Shown piece by piece: positions 1 through 9,122 of a stretch of 64,000 nt of DNA. The position numbers were made by a program, and so were the translations under genes. The DNA comes from Limnochordia bacterium (GTDB lineage: Bacteria > Bacillota > Limnochordia > DUMW01). The stretch lies in assembly GCA_023230925.1 (NCBI GenBank), contig JALNWK010000008.1, positions 9,629 to 73,628 of the forward strand, in the 5' to 3' direction. The notes under the pieces were generated by a model. It worked only from the letters and a program-made list of their open reading frames with translations. It did not search any database and was not told the origin of the DNA. How positions within the stretch are numbered: the stretch's first letter is position 1; the number at the start of each line of letters is the position of its first letter.

Positions 1-1441
1 GTCCGAAGGGCTCCACCTTAAATCCAAGCCTTTCCAGTTTTCCACGATGCTCATTGATTAATTCACCCTGTGCTAAGGGCAGTTCAAGGGGGATTGGGAC
101 CACTAAAGCCTGCCTTGCTAGCCCTGAGTCCACCGACGCCGCCCACTGGGTCTTTAGTTTATCGAAGTTGATTCGCTCCGCAGCAGCATGCTGGTCAATT
201 AACCAGAAGCTCTCCTCATCAGCCATAAGAATATATGTATCCCAGAGTTGACCAATAATGTGTATATCCTCTACTACAGACTCATCTTGAATCCTAGGAA
301 TGCCTTCCCAGGACGGCGTATCCGCCATGCGCTCTTGCCGGGGAGTATAGCGAGTAGCAGTTCCATAGTCCATCGCTGCTTGGGTCTGCTGCACCGGTCT
401 TGCTTGATGATATATCGGTGTCCGTTCGATCTCGAAGGGTTGAATTAGCTGGTTTCGCTTGAAAACCCCTTCCAGCGCCGTAATAACCAACCGGAAAATC
501 ATGGATTCATCCTTAAACCGGACTTCCGCCTTGGCGGGGTGTACATTCACATCCACTAGATCCGCCGGTACACTCAAGTTGAGAACCACCACCGGAAAGC
601 GTTTGGTCGGCAGAAACTCACGATAGGCCTTCTCGACAGCGGCTAAGATCAGCCGATCCTTAACCCATCGGTGATTGACAAAGACTGTTTCGTAATTGCG
701 GTTTCCCCGGGCAATCTCAGGTCTCCCCACCAAGCCTGTCAACCGGTAAGGACCTAGGCCCTGTTCCACCCACAGCATGTTCTCCGCCACTTCGGCACCA
801 TACACCGCAAGTACAGCGTCTTCCAGCTTGCCAGTGCCCTGGGCTAGCAGCACCTGTTCATCATCCATCACTAGCTTAAAGGCGATCTCCCCGTTACTTA
901 GGGCTAAGTTGGACACCAGATCTATAATATGACGTCTTTCTGTGGCAGTAGTCTTAAGGAATTTGTACCGGGCCGGGGTGTTATAGAATAGGTTGTTCAC
1001 CATAATGGTGGTACCCACAGGGTAAGCCTGATCCCGGTGGGCAGTGAGCTCTCCCGCCCTGAGTTCCAGGAAGGTACCGATTTCCTCATCCACATGCCGG
1101 GTCAACATCTGGATATCAGAGACCGCAGCAATGCTAGGTAGCGCCTCCCCCCGAAAGCCCAAGGTCTTAATACAAAACAGATCCTCTGCACCAGTAATCT
1201 TGCTTGTGGCATGGCGCTGCCAGGCTAAAGGGGCATCGGCGCTCCGTATTCCGTGCCCATCATCCTTGATCTGAATCAGTTCCTTCCCGCCTTGCCGACA
1301 AGTAATCTCTATCCGCCCTGCCCCCGCATCAATGGCATTTTCCACCAACTCCTTGACCACAGAAGCCGGTCTTTCCACCACTTCGCCCGCGGCAATCTTA
1401 TTGGAAACATCAGTACTTAGTTGCTCAATTCGTTGACTCAT
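1..1441 (-). CDS. mutL: DNA mismatch repair protein MutL (partial, C-terminus off window)
   Basis: MutL couples mismatch recognition by MutS to strand processing. The visible 480 codons start MSQRIEQLSTDVSNKIAAGE and carry the GHKL ATPase motifs in order: ENAIDAGA, DDGHGI, the ATSKI segment, LGFRGEAL, then the transducer domain with VHPAKAEVRF. The start ATG overlaps the mutS stop as ATGA, so the two genes are translationally coupled. Toward the left edge the C-terminal dimerisation domain begins (LIDQHAAAERINF), and the gene continues outside the window, so the endonuclease motif cannot be judged. Identification is certain from the motifs and the mutS neighbour. Confidence 0.97.
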   Translation of the reverse strand, partial: MSQRIEQLSTDVSNKIAAGEVVERPASVVKELVENAIDAGAGRIEITCRQGGKELIQIKDDGHGIRSADAPLAWQRHATSKITGAEDLFCIKTLGFRGEALPSIAAVSDIQMLTRHVDEEIGTFLELRAGELTAHRDQAYPVGTTIMVNNLFYNTPARYKFLKTTATERRHIIDLVSNLALSNGEIAFKLVMDDEQVLLAQGTGKLEDAVLAVYGAEVAENMLWVEQGLGPYRLTGLVGRPEIARGNRNYETVFVNHRWVKDRLILAAVEKAYREFLPTKRFPVVVLNLSVPADLVDVNVHPAKAEVRFKDESMIFRLVITALEGVFKRNQLIQPFEIERTPIYHQARPVQQTQAAMDYGTATRYTPRQERMADTPSWEGIPRIQDESVVEDIHIIGQLWDTYILMADEESFWLIDQHAAAERINFDKLKTQWAASVDSGLARQALVVPIPLELPLAQGELINEHRGKLERLGFKVEPFG

Positions 1442-4035
1442 TGTTTTCCTCCAAGGGTACGCCTTGCCATCTCCTGTAGCCGGAACAATGTGTTTAACGC
1501 ATCAATGGGCCGCATCTGGTTTAAATCCAAACCGCTTAGTTCCTCCACCAATGGATCCCGTTGGTAAAACAGGCTAAGCTGCGCCACTGGTTCACTAGCT
1601 GCCGCTACTTCCTTACTGCCCGGGGCCTTCCTCTCCAGGTTCTTCAGCAGCTTCCCCGCCCTTGTTAGCACTTCCTCCGGCAACCCCGCTAGACGGGCCA
1701 CCTCGATCCCATAGCTTTTGTCCGCACTTCCGGGTACTATGGAGTGCAGGAACACCACCCTTTTTCCTTCCTTGGCCACGGCTACTCGGAAATTCGCCGC
1801 CCGCTCTAGTTTGTCTGTTAGCTCCGTTAACTCATGATAGTGGGTAGCAAAAAGTGTCTTAGCCCCAATCCGGGAATGAATGTACTCACTAACGGCCCAG
1901 GCAATGCTTAAACCATCATAGGTAGATGTTCCCCGGCCAACTTCATCAAGAATGATCAGGCTTTGCTCTGTTGCATTGTTAAGGATGTTGGCTACCTCGG
2001 TCATTTCCACCATGAATGTCGATTGCCCTGTCCCTAGATCGTCTGAGGCCCCCACCCGGGTAAAAATGCGATCTACAACGCCGATGTGGGCTTCATTTGC
2101 GGGGACGAAACTGCCAATCTGTGCCAGCAAAACCGCAAGGGCCACCTGCCGCAGGTATGTACTCTTTCCTGCCATATTCGGGCCAGTCAGAATAACATAC
2201 TGTTGTTTACCATTGAGATCTACGTCATTGGGTACGAAGGTCTGGTTCTTTAGAAGTCTTTCCACCACCGGATGTCGGCACTCTTTTAGTGTAATCCGGT
2301 CACTATCATCCACCACCGGACGGCAGTAGTCGTGTTCCACCGCCACCTGGGCAAATCCAGTCAACACATCGAGCTGGGCGATAACCGCGGCTGTATGTTG
2401 GATCCGGCTTACTTGCTCCGCAACCATGCTGCGGATCTCCACAAAGAGAGTATACTCAAGCTCCATGAGGCGTTCCTTTGCACTGAAAATCTGAGTTTCC
2501 TTGCTCTTCAGCTCAGGGGTAATAAAACGCTCACTATTAACAAGGGTCTGCTTGCGAGTGTAGTCCTCGGGAACCAGATGCAAATTCGCCTTGGTCACCT
2601 CAATATAATAACCAAATACCCGGTTGTGCCCCACCTTAAGAGATTTAATCCCAGTCCGCTCTCGTTCCTGTTGCTCAAAAGCGGCCACCCAGTCATCCCC
2701 TGCCGCGGCTAGGACTCTCAATTCGTCAACTTCAGCATTGTACCCCGTCTTGATCAAGTCGCCTTCTGTAATACTAACCGGGGGATTGTCCCCAATGCTG
2801 GTTTCCAGGAGTCCGTGCACGTCCTCTAGAGGATCAATGGTCCCTCCAAGGTCAGCCAATAGGCCCCCTGCTTCCATTAGATTCGCGATGAGGCTAGGCA
2901 GTTGTTTTAGGGATTCGCAAAGACTTAACAGATCCCGTCCGTTGGCAGAACCACAATTGACTTTTGCCGCTAACCGCTCTAGGTCATAGACCCTTCGAAG
3001 TAGGGAGCGGACCCTCTCCCGCAGGCCCATATCCTGAACTAACTGCTCCACTAGTTCCTGGCGTCGATTAATGTCATCTTGATCAATCAATGGCTGATTA
3101 ATCCACTTGGCGAGGGTTCTTGCCCCCATGCTGGTTGAAGTTCGATCAATAGCCCATAGCAGGGAGCCTTCCTTTTTCCCCTCCCGCATGGTCTGGGTCA
3201 GCTCCAGGTTACGTCTGGTAGCCCGATCCAACAACATATGTTCCGCTGTATTATACACCCGCAGTGAGGTAATATGACCAAGGCTCTGTCGATGGTTATC
3301 CTGTACATATAGTAACAAGGCACCTGCTGCCGTAACTAGTAGGGGTTCATTGCCACATCCAAATCCAGCGAGGTTTTGTACTTCAAAGTGATCTAGCAAA
3401 GCCTGTTCACCCCGGCTACCACTAAATAGCCTGGCTTCATCCACACTAAAACGTCCCCGCCAGTTCGGCGGCAAAAGGTCCACCAATCGGTCCAAGGTCT
3501 CCTTGCTATCTACCAATCCTTCGGCGGGGTTAAGTCGATAGAGTTCATCTATTAGCGTCCCAATCCCCATCGATTCCTGGATAGAGCAGGCCGCGTACTC
3601 CCCTGTGGAGACATCTACATAGGCAAGTCCGAAACCTAAGCTGCTGCCACATACGGCGATCAAGTAATTGTTCTGGTGCTCATCTAACAGTTCTTGCTCA
3701 TAAATCGTACCCGGTGTGACCACCCTAGTTACTTCCCGCTCCACCAAACCCTTGGCTTCCTTCGGGTCCTCCACCTGATCACAGATGGCCACCTTGTACC
3801 CTTTCTCCATCAATTGAGCTAGATAACGATCCACAGCGTGGTAGGGAACACCACACATCGGGATGCGATTGCCCTTGCCGCTTTCCCTAGAGGTGAGGGT
3901 GATCTCCAATTCCTTTGACGCCAAAACGGCATCATCACCAAACATCTCATAAAAATCACCCAACCGGAAAAACACTAAGGCGTTAGGGTGTTGTTGTTTA
4001 ATCCTATTGTATTGACGCATCATTGGTGTACTCAT
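1438..4035 (-). CDS. mutS: DNA mismatch repair protein MutS
   Basis: Recognises mismatched DNA and recruits MutL. The 865-residue length is typical for MutS. The N-terminal mismatch-binding Phe-x-Glu lies in FRLGDFYEMF. The ATPase domain near the C-terminal third has Walker A GPNMAGKST, Walker B LIILDEVGRGTS and the signature FATHYHELTEL. The chosen ATG has no strong Shine-Dalgarno sequence; start codons a few residues in (Met5, Met6) are possible. It is the upstream partner of mutL, with a 4-base overlap, and sits 244 bases downstream of a PRC-barrel gene on the same strand. The miaB-mutS-mutL order is common in Firmicutes. Confidence 0.97.
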   Translation of the reverse strand: MSTPMMRQYNRIKQQHPNALVFFRLGDFYEMFGDDAVLASKELEITLTSRESGKGNRIPMCGVPYHAVDRYLAQLMEKGYKVAICDQVEDPKEAKGLVEREVTRVVTPGTIYEQELLDEHQNNYLIAVCGSSLGFGLAYVDVSTGEYAACSIQESMGIGTLIDELYRLNPAEGLVDSKETLDRLVDLLPPNWRGRFSVDEARLFSGSRGEQALLDHFEVQNLAGFGCGNEPLLVTAAGALLLYVQDNHRQSLGHITSLRVYNTAEHMLLDRATRRNLELTQTMREGKKEGSLLWAIDRTSTSMGARTLAKWINQPLIDQDDINRRQELVEQLVQDMGLRERVRSLLRRVYDLERLAAKVNCGSANGRDLLSLCESLKQLPSLIANLMEAGGLLADLGGTIDPLEDVHGLLETSIGDNPPVSITEGDLIKTGYNAEVDELRVLAAAGDDWVAAFEQQERERTGIKSLKVGHNRVFGYYIEVTKANLHLVPEDYTRKQTLVNSERFITPELKSKETQIFSAKERLMELEYTLFVEIRSMVAEQVSRIQHTAAVIAQLDVLTGFAQVAVEHDYCRPVVDDSDRITLKECRHPVVERLLKNQTFVPNDVDLNGKQQYVILTGPNMAGKSTYLRQVALAVLLAQIGSFVPANEAHIGVVDRIFTRVGASDDLGTGQSTFMVEMTEVANILNNATEQSLIILDEVGRGTSTYDGLSIAWAVSEYIHSRIGAKTLFATHYHELTELTDKLERAANFRVAVAKEGKRVVFLHSIVPGSADKSYGIEVARLAGLPEEVLTRAGKLLKNLERKAPGSKEVAAASEPVAQLSLFYQRDPLVEELSGLDLNQMRPIDALNTLFRLQEMARRTLGGKQ

Positions 4036-4279
4036 TCACATTTCGCCAGAGGATCCCAAGCCCAGTCAAGCTGGCGTTCCTCCCTTCAAAAGACCCTTCC
4101 TTAGCACAGGATTCAAGGCTCAAAGATCACCTAGACGGCCAACTCATGAAGATACTATCCAGCAATGTTGCCAGTCAGTCTTTAAAGCCGTACCGTCTCA
4201 TGTCCATGCCCGGATGGCCTTGTTCCTTGAAAATATAATTTTCGTTAGAGATAGATGAAAATCCTGCCAAGTGATCCAC

Positions 4280-4651
4280 TCAGTAGGGGAAGTCTTCAGG
4301 AAGGGCCTCTTCTTCCCAGTAGGGCTTACGACCAATAACCCGGTAGATCTCTTCTTCAACATTTTCCACCGGGCGAGATAGGTCTGGCAGCTTGGTGAGG
4401 CTTTCCTGGGTCACATAGGTATAGACCCGGTTATCCTCTATGTCACGTACGGCGTCACTAGGGACGATCAGATGCTTGCCACTTTCCTGGCAGTAAACGA
4501 TGAAATAACGGATGGTATACATGTCAACTTCTATGATCTGACGGACAATCCGTCCCAACACACGCCCCTCAGCGCTGACCAGTTCCGACTGCCACAGATC
4601 ACGGTTTTTTGTCTCTAAAAGCCTTCGTTTCGCACCAGTCTCCTGGTTCAT
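4280..4651 (-). CDS. PRC-barrel domain protein
   Basis: A 123-residue protein starting MNQETGAKRR. The start is placed at the ATG that overlaps the miaB stop (ATGA); the open frame extends further upstream but only inside miaB. The central part (ELVSAEGRVLGRIVRQIIEV, then IVPSDAVRDIED) has the look of a PRC-barrel fold, the small beta-barrel of RimM and of many sporulation or photosynthetic proteins. The acidic tail ends EEEALPEDFPY. No catalytic residues are visible and the function is unknown; translational coupling to miaB suggests co-expression rather than a shared pathway. Confidence 0.7.
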   Translation of the reverse strand: MNQETGAKRRLLETKNRDLWQSELVSAEGRVLGRIVRQIIEVDMYTIRYFIVYCQESGKHLIVPSDAVRDIEDNRVYTYVTQESLTKLPDLSRPVENVEEEIYRVIGRKPYWEEEALPEDFPY

Positions 4652-5967
4652 CAATCGGCCTCCTCTAAGGCACCCTCTAGGTGCCAAGTCCCTGCACCTA
4701 CGACTTTGATCACAACTTCCTTTCCCCACAGGTTTTGGTCACCGGGAAATAGCACAAGCTTGTTAGTCCGGGTTCTGCCCGAAAGCTTTTTAGCATCGTC
4801 CTTGCTCGTTCCTTCGACCAAGACTGTTTGTCGTGTACCAATTAGCTTTTGGTTCTTCTCAAAGCTAATCTGATTCTGCACTTCGATCAACCGACTAATC
4901 CGATCTGACTTGACTTCATCGGGTACCTGCCCTTTCATCGCAGCGGCTTTGGTGTTTTTTCGGGGTGAATAGATAAAGGTAAAGGCACTATCAAATCTGA
5001 TCTGTTCTACGGCGGATAGGGTATCCGCAAAATCCTCCTCGTCTTCTCCGGGAAAACCCACCATCAGGTCCGTGGTCAGACTAATCTGGGGGACCTCGCT
5101 TCTTATTCTTTCCACCAGTTCCAAATAGTATGCCCTGGTATACCTGCGGTTCATCGCCTTCAGAATCCGATCACTTCCTGCTTGTAGTGGCAAGTGCAAG
5201 TGCTCACAGACCTTCTCCAGTTGCCCTAAAGCTTTAATCAATTGGGGTGAGCAGTCCTTAGGGTGACTGGTCATGAACCGAATCCGGCAAATCCCGGGGA
5301 TGTCATCTAATGCCCCTAGCAGATCCGCAAAGGAAGGCTGGCCCACAAGGTTTTTCCCATAGGAGTTGACATTTTGCCCAAGCAATGTGATCTCTTTAAT
5401 CCCCGCATCGGCCAGTTGCTTGACTTCATCTATGATATGCTCCACCGGTCGGCTCCGTTCCCTACCTCGGGTGTAGGGAACTATGCAATAGGTGCAGAAA
5501 TTGTTACAACCGTGGATCACATCCACCCAAGCCTTAAGTTTATCCTCTCGGAAAGTAGGATGAATGTATACTCCATCACTTTTATCCCAAACCTCAATGA
5601 CTCTCTCCCCGGCAAGACAGCGTTTTAACAGTTCTGGCAAACGGTGGATGTTATGGGTACCGAAAATGAGATCCACATGGGATAACCGTTTGATAATCAC
5701 CGGTAGCTCTGCACTTTGCTGAACCATACAGCCACAAACACCGATCAAGCGACCGGGTTTTTCCCTTTTCCAAGCTTTTAGTCCACCTACTTGCCCGTAG
5801 AGCTTACGTTCCGGATTCTCCCGGACACAACAAGTGTTATAGATCACAAGGTCAGCCTCATCAAGTTCTTGCGTAAGAGTATGACCACATTGGATTAAGT
5901 AACCTGCAATCTTCTCAGAGTCATGAAAATTCGCTTGACAACCTAGGGTAACAGTCATGAATTTCAA
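4651..5967 (-). CDS. miaB: tRNA-2-methylthio-N6-dimethylallyladenosine synthase MiaB
   Basis: Radical SAM methylthiotransferase that adds the 2-methylthio group to i6A37 of tRNA. The 438 residues show the UPF0004 domain with its three cysteines (GCQANFHDSE; YNTCCVRENPERK; GVCGCMVQQ), the radical SAM CNNFCTYC motif (CX3CX2C) with IVPYTRGRERSRP, and a C-terminal TRAM domain (QTVLVEGTSKDD). It lies 17 bases downstream of the radical SAM/SPASM gene and overlaps the PRC-barrel gene start. The motif layout separates it from MtaB and RimO. Confidence 0.95.
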   Translation of the reverse strand: MKFMTVTLGCQANFHDSEKIAGYLIQCGHTLTQELDEADLVIYNTCCVRENPERKLYGQVGGLKAWKREKPGRLIGVCGCMVQQSAELPVIIKRLSHVDLIFGTHNIHRLPELLKRCLAGERVIEVWDKSDGVYIHPTFREDKLKAWVDVIHGCNNFCTYCIVPYTRGRERSRPVEHIIDEVKQLADAGIKEITLLGQNVNSYGKNLVGQPSFADLLGALDDIPGICRIRFMTSHPKDCSPQLIKALGQLEKVCEHLHLPLQAGSDRILKAMNRRYTRAYYLELVERIRSEVPQISLTTDLMVGFPGEDEEDFADTLSAVEQIRFDSAFTFIYSPRKNTKAAAMKGQVPDEVKSDRISRLIEVQNQISFEKNQKLIGTRQTVLVEGTSKDDAKKLSGRTRTNKLVLFPGDQNLWGKEVVIKVVGAGTWHLEGALEEAD

Positions 5968-5984
5968 CTTATACTACCCCCATT

Positions 5985-7112
5985 TTATCTTCCCTGCAAT
6001 CGCCAACTCAATCGCCGTGCAACCTCTTGAATGGTGGGTTCTGCGTATTGGAAAAACATTTGAAATCCCGGGCAAAATACGTCCAAGTTCTTCTGTCCTG
6101 AGTGGACAGGTTCCTTGCGGCGGCGACAACCGCCATGGCACAGATAGTACCAACGGCATTTCCTACAATCATCATGTATAAGGTCCAAGGAGGAGCGAAC
6201 GAATTCCTTTGCCGCAGGTGACCTGCTAAGCTCCACCAAGGAAGCTTCATTGATGTTTCCCATATACCAGGCATCGCTGACATAGAAATCGCAAGGATAA
6301 ACCCCACCGTCGGCCTCGATCACAAACTGAATGCTACAGTGCCCCTGCTGGTCGCATGCTTCGGGAGGATAGCCTAAGGCCATTTGAATCAGGTTATCAA
6401 AATACCTAATACTAACAGGCCGGGTGCTTTCTAGGTCCTTTACATATAAGTTAAACAACACACACAAGAATCTACCATAGTCCTCGGCACTCAAGGAAAA
6501 AGACGTCTGTTCCCCATCTAAGGCATCCAAACAGGGAATAAACTGCAAGTAGTTAAAGCCTTGTTTTTTCATGAAATTATAGATCCTTTGGGGATGCCGG
6601 GCTACGGTGGAGTTTACCACACTGAGAATATTAAACTCTACTTGGTAACTCTCCAGCACCTGGGCAGCGTTCATAACTTGTCCAAAGGTACCCCGACCAT
6701 GGATATCCTTACGATGCAAATCATGGATCCTCTTCGGGCCATCTAATGATAAACCAACCAGGAAATCATGGTCTTTCAAAAACTTGGCCCACTCTTTATC
6801 TAGAACAATCCCATTGGTCTGCAGAAAGTTCTTTACTTGCACACCCCGGGGTCTGTATTTCTCTTGTAGCTCAATCAGTCTCTCATAAAACGGTAGACCG
6901 GCTAGGGTTGGCTCTCCCCCTTGAAACGCAAAGCCGCAGTACCCGTCAGCAAACTCAAAAGCCCTTTTTACCAAATTCTCCAGAGTCTCTATCGACATGG
7001 TCCCGTAGTTGGGTGTTGAGCGCATGGCTGCAAGCGAATGGTAGAAACAGTAATCACAGCGCAGATTGCAGCTACTAGAGGCCGGCTTAATTAGTAGATT
7101 AACTGCAGGCAT
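5985..7112 (-). CDS. radical SAM/SPASM protein, anaerobic sulfatase-maturase (anSME) type
   Basis: A 375-residue enzyme with the radical SAM triad near the N-terminus (CNLRCDYCFYH, CX3CX2C), the GGEPTLAG motif, and a SPASM cysteine cluster toward the C-terminus (VYPCDFYV, DDCRKCRWYYLCHGGCRRR, FCPGF). This arrangement is that of anaerobic sulfatase-maturating enzymes, which oxidise an active-site Cys or Ser to formylglycine, and of some peptide-modifying relatives. No sulfatase gene is in the window, so the substrate is unknown. It lies 11 bases after the DUF134 gene and 17 bases before miaB, so it is probably transcribed from the promoter at 7546-7574. Confidence 0.85.
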   Translation of the reverse strand: MPAVNLLIKPASSSCNLRCDYCFYHSLAAMRSTPNYGTMSIETLENLVKRAFEFADGYCGFAFQGGEPTLAGLPFYERLIELQEKYRPRGVQVKNFLQTNGIVLDKEWAKFLKDHDFLVGLSLDGPKRIHDLHRKDIHGRGTFGQVMNAAQVLESYQVEFNILSVVNSTVARHPQRIYNFMKKQGFNYLQFIPCLDALDGEQTSFSLSAEDYGRFLCVLFNLYVKDLESTRPVSIRYFDNLIQMALGYPPEACDQQGHCSIQFVIEADGGVYPCDFYVSDAWYMGNINEASLVELSRSPAAKEFVRSSLDLIHDDCRKCRWYYLCHGGCRRRKEPVHSGQKNLDVFCPGFQMFFQYAEPTIQEVARRLSWRLQGR

Positions 7113-7123
7113 CCTAATCCTCC

Positions 7124-7510
7124 CTAGCGTTTGTTCCGTTCAATACTGCTCCCACCCCCAGGTCCAGCTTGGCCCCTTCTGCCAAACTGATGCCGGTGGC
7201 CTCTGCCACCACTAGGAGGAGAGTAACGATAGGTTCCTCCGGACACCCGCAACGCTTTTCCATCAATGATAGCATTGGCTGTTTTTTCTCGGGCACTGGT
7301 TAGAATCCTTTGAAAGGTGGCGCGGGATATATGCATGCTTGCCGCACAGGATTCCTGATCTAGTTTTTCCACATCCTTCAGTCGCATAGCCTCTACTTCT
7401 TCAACGGTCAAGACAATCTCTTCTAGTTCCTTGGCAGGAATACCCGCAGGTTTGAAATAGGTAGCATGGGGAACAAATTCTACTCTACGAACTTTTGGCG
7501 GTCTAGCCAC
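7124..7510 (-). CDS. DUF134 (UPF0251) DNA-binding protein
   Basis: A 128-residue protein beginning MARPPKVRRVEFVPHATYFK, the hallmark start of the DUF134/UPF0251 family. A predicted helix-turn-helix lies in the middle (VEAMRLKDVEKLDQESCAASMHISRATFQRIL). The last 30 residues are rich in Gly, Arg and His (SGGRGHRHQFGRRGQAG), a possible metal-binding or nucleic-acid-binding tail. The start is GTG, 10 bases after GGAG. It is the first gene after a consensus SigA-type promoter and probably regulates its own operon; the target is not known. Confidence 0.88.
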   Translation of the reverse strand: MARPPKVRRVEFVPHATYFKPAGIPAKELEEIVLTVEEVEAMRLKDVEKLDQESCAASMHISRATFQRILTSAREKTANAIIDGKALRVSGGTYRYSPPSGGRGHRHQFGRRGQAGPGGGSSIERNKR

Positions 7511-7545
7511 AAAATCACGTCTCCAACTGAGTTCTCTACACGCTA

Positions 7546-7574
7546 ATTATACTGCGTCTGTGCTCCCTGGTCAA
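7546..7574 (-). promoter_or_regulatory. SigA-type promoter for the DUF134 operon
   Basis: On the minus strand TTGACC, a 17-base spacer and TATAAT precede the DUF134 start codon, giving a leader of about 30 bases. The -10 is a perfect match and the -35 differs at one base from consensus. Confidence 0.8.
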
Positions 7575-8117
7575 ACTCACAACCAGATCCCTGCCAACAG
7601 GATAAGTCTTCCCCATACAACAATCAAGTCGTCGTATATACATGCTAACACGCCGACTCTCACATTGGAGAGAGCAGAGAAGATAACTGGATATGATCTA
7701 AGTATGCTATTTCCGCCATGGAACAACCCAATTAAGTACCATCACACCTTTTCCTGGAGGTTATGGAGCCTTCTGGTACCCAGACTGCTGTGTCTATCAT
7801 CCGATTACTAGACTACCTTCTAATAGAAGTTCAAACCATATGATTCACAATAGCTAAGCAGCTTGAACGGAGGGCGGGAAAACGTTGCCCACACCCCTTG
7901 TTTCCATGAAAATTGCATACCCTTAACCTAGGCTATTCAGAGCGGAGATAACCGACGTTCGGACCCACTATGAACCAAAAGACACCTCCACGCTGCTTTG
8001 TAAGCAACGCGCCTTGGACTGGCGACCAATTCCAGGGTATCCCATTGCCAATTACTTAGCCTCTCAGCAACATACGTCCGCACACCATCTAGCCTTTCAA
8101 TAGTAAGGATAACGTCC
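7575..8117. other. intergenic stretch, no convincing gene
   Basis: Between the DUF134 promoter and the 113-residue stress-protein-like gene nothing recognisable was found. A 65-codon minus-strand frame (7937-8134) overlaps the end of the upstream gene, lacks a ribosome binding site and resembles nothing known; it was not annotated. Confidence 0.5.
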
Positions 8118-8459
8118 TTATACCGTTCCCCCATAGTTCTCTATGACTGTTTTAATCTGGTCAAACTGGGCATCGTCTATCACCACGGTCAACAGATAGG
8201 TAGGTCCAAGCAGATATGAACTACTTAAGCCACTCTCTGTTGTCTGAGTCCCGTCTAGAACGTCAGCACTACCTACTCCTTCTAAAGAATTAATGCCACC
8301 ACTGAATAAACCACCTCGGTAGCGCATGGGATCTTGTTCATAGAGACTAACTCGATCCAAGCGCACATCCAGGATGCCCTCCTCCTGTAATCGCTGTAAG
8401 GCCGCCGCCGCGTTGTTCTTTGAACTGAAGTAACTAAGAATGGATTTTTGACCTGCCAC
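8118..8459 (-). CDS. small conserved protein, possibly general-stress (YflT/17M) like
   Basis: A 113-residue protein, start GTG eight bases after AAGGAGG. The N-terminus (GQKSILSYFSSKNNAAAALQ, then LQEEGI) and the C-terminus (YLLTVVIDDAQFDQIKTVIENYGG) form a repeated beta-alpha pattern like the two halves of a ferredoxin-like fold, as seen in proteins that resemble the heat-induced stress protein YflT. The middle is Gly/Ser-rich (RGGLFSGGINSLEGVGSAD). This assignment is by general pattern only. It stands alone and is transcribed away from the LysM gene. Confidence 0.6.
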   Translation of the reverse strand: MAGQKSILSYFSSKNNAAAALQRLQEEGILDVRLDRVSLYEQDPMRYRGGLFSGGINSLEGVGSADVLDGTQTTESGLSSSYLLGPTYLLTVVIDDAQFDQIKTVIENYGGTV

Positions 8460-8642
8460 CGTTGCATCCTCCTTCCTTTAGTACTATAATTCCCAATAGT
8501 GGAAGAGTGGATACCACAGGCTAGGTGTTATCGTTGCCCAATTTGACTAGTTGCTGCTTGAGGTCCCCACACTTACCACAGGACTTTTCTCTGTTAACGG
8601 CGAATTAACAGATAACTGTAGTAATTAAAGGAGGTCTAGGCA

Positions 8643-8984
8643 ATGCGCAAATTCACCTTTGCTGCAATGATGCTTGTAATTGTATTAACCCTATGTTCTA
8701 CTTTAGCGGCCGCCGCGGTCCGCACCTATCAGGTTAAGGCCGGTGACACGCTCTACTCAATCTCTTTGCGTACCGGGGTCTCTGTTTCAGAGCTTATGCG
8801 TCTGAACAATATTACCAACCCTGATACGCTATCCGTTGGTCAAGTACTAGTACTCGACCAGGGACTTCCCCAAAACGGACAGACGGGCAATGACGACGGG
8901 CTTTTGGGGAGTCTGTGGAGTTGGACCCAAAACTATGGATGGATCGGTATCTTTCTCCTTCTAAAGTCCGTGGGGATTCTCTAA
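8643..8984 (+). CDS. LysM domain exported protein
   Basis: A 113-residue protein with a signal peptide (MRKFTFAAMMLVIVLTLCST then LAAAAV) followed directly by one LysM domain (YQVKAGDTLYSISLRTGVSV, SELMRLNNI, LSVGQVLVL). LysM binds N-acetylglucosamine glycans such as peptidoglycan. The last 25 residues are hydrophobic and aromatic (WSWTQNYGWIGIFLLL), which could be a membrane anchor. The RBS AAAGGAGG lies well placed before the ATG. A terminator hairpin follows, so it is probably monocistronic. Confidence 0.85.
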   Translation: MRKFTFAAMMLVIVLTLCSTLAAAAVRTYQVKAGDTLYSISLRTGVSVSELMRLNNITNPDTLSVGQVLVLDQGLPQNGQTGNDDGLLGSLWSWTQNYGWIGIFLLLKSVGIL

Positions 8985-8993
8985 GACTCCGAC

Positions 8994-9035
8994 GACAGGG
9001 CTTTTGCACGCCCTGTCATCCTTCTTTACTTTTTT
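8994..9035 (+). terminator. terminator after the LysM gene
   Basis: GACAGGGC and GCCCTGTC form an 8-bp stem around an 8-base loop (8994-9017), followed by a T-rich run (cttctttacttttttc) on the plus strand. Confidence 0.75.
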
Positions 9036-9122
9036 CTCGGCATAAAAGCTGGTAAATCGGCACATAATCTAAATGAACTTCCAAATATCCTACTTTCAAA
9101 CGAAGAAGGGGGAGCCTACATA

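Noticed and set aside
4229..4243. Palindrome GAAAATATAATTTTC upstream of mutS, considered as a CodY box
   Set aside because: The CodY box is AATTTTCnGAAAATT; here the half-sites are in the opposite order and AT-rich chance palindromes are common.
7937..8134. 65-codon minus-strand frame after the stress-protein-like gene
   Set aside because: It overlaps the preceding gene, lacks a ribosome binding site and matches nothing known.
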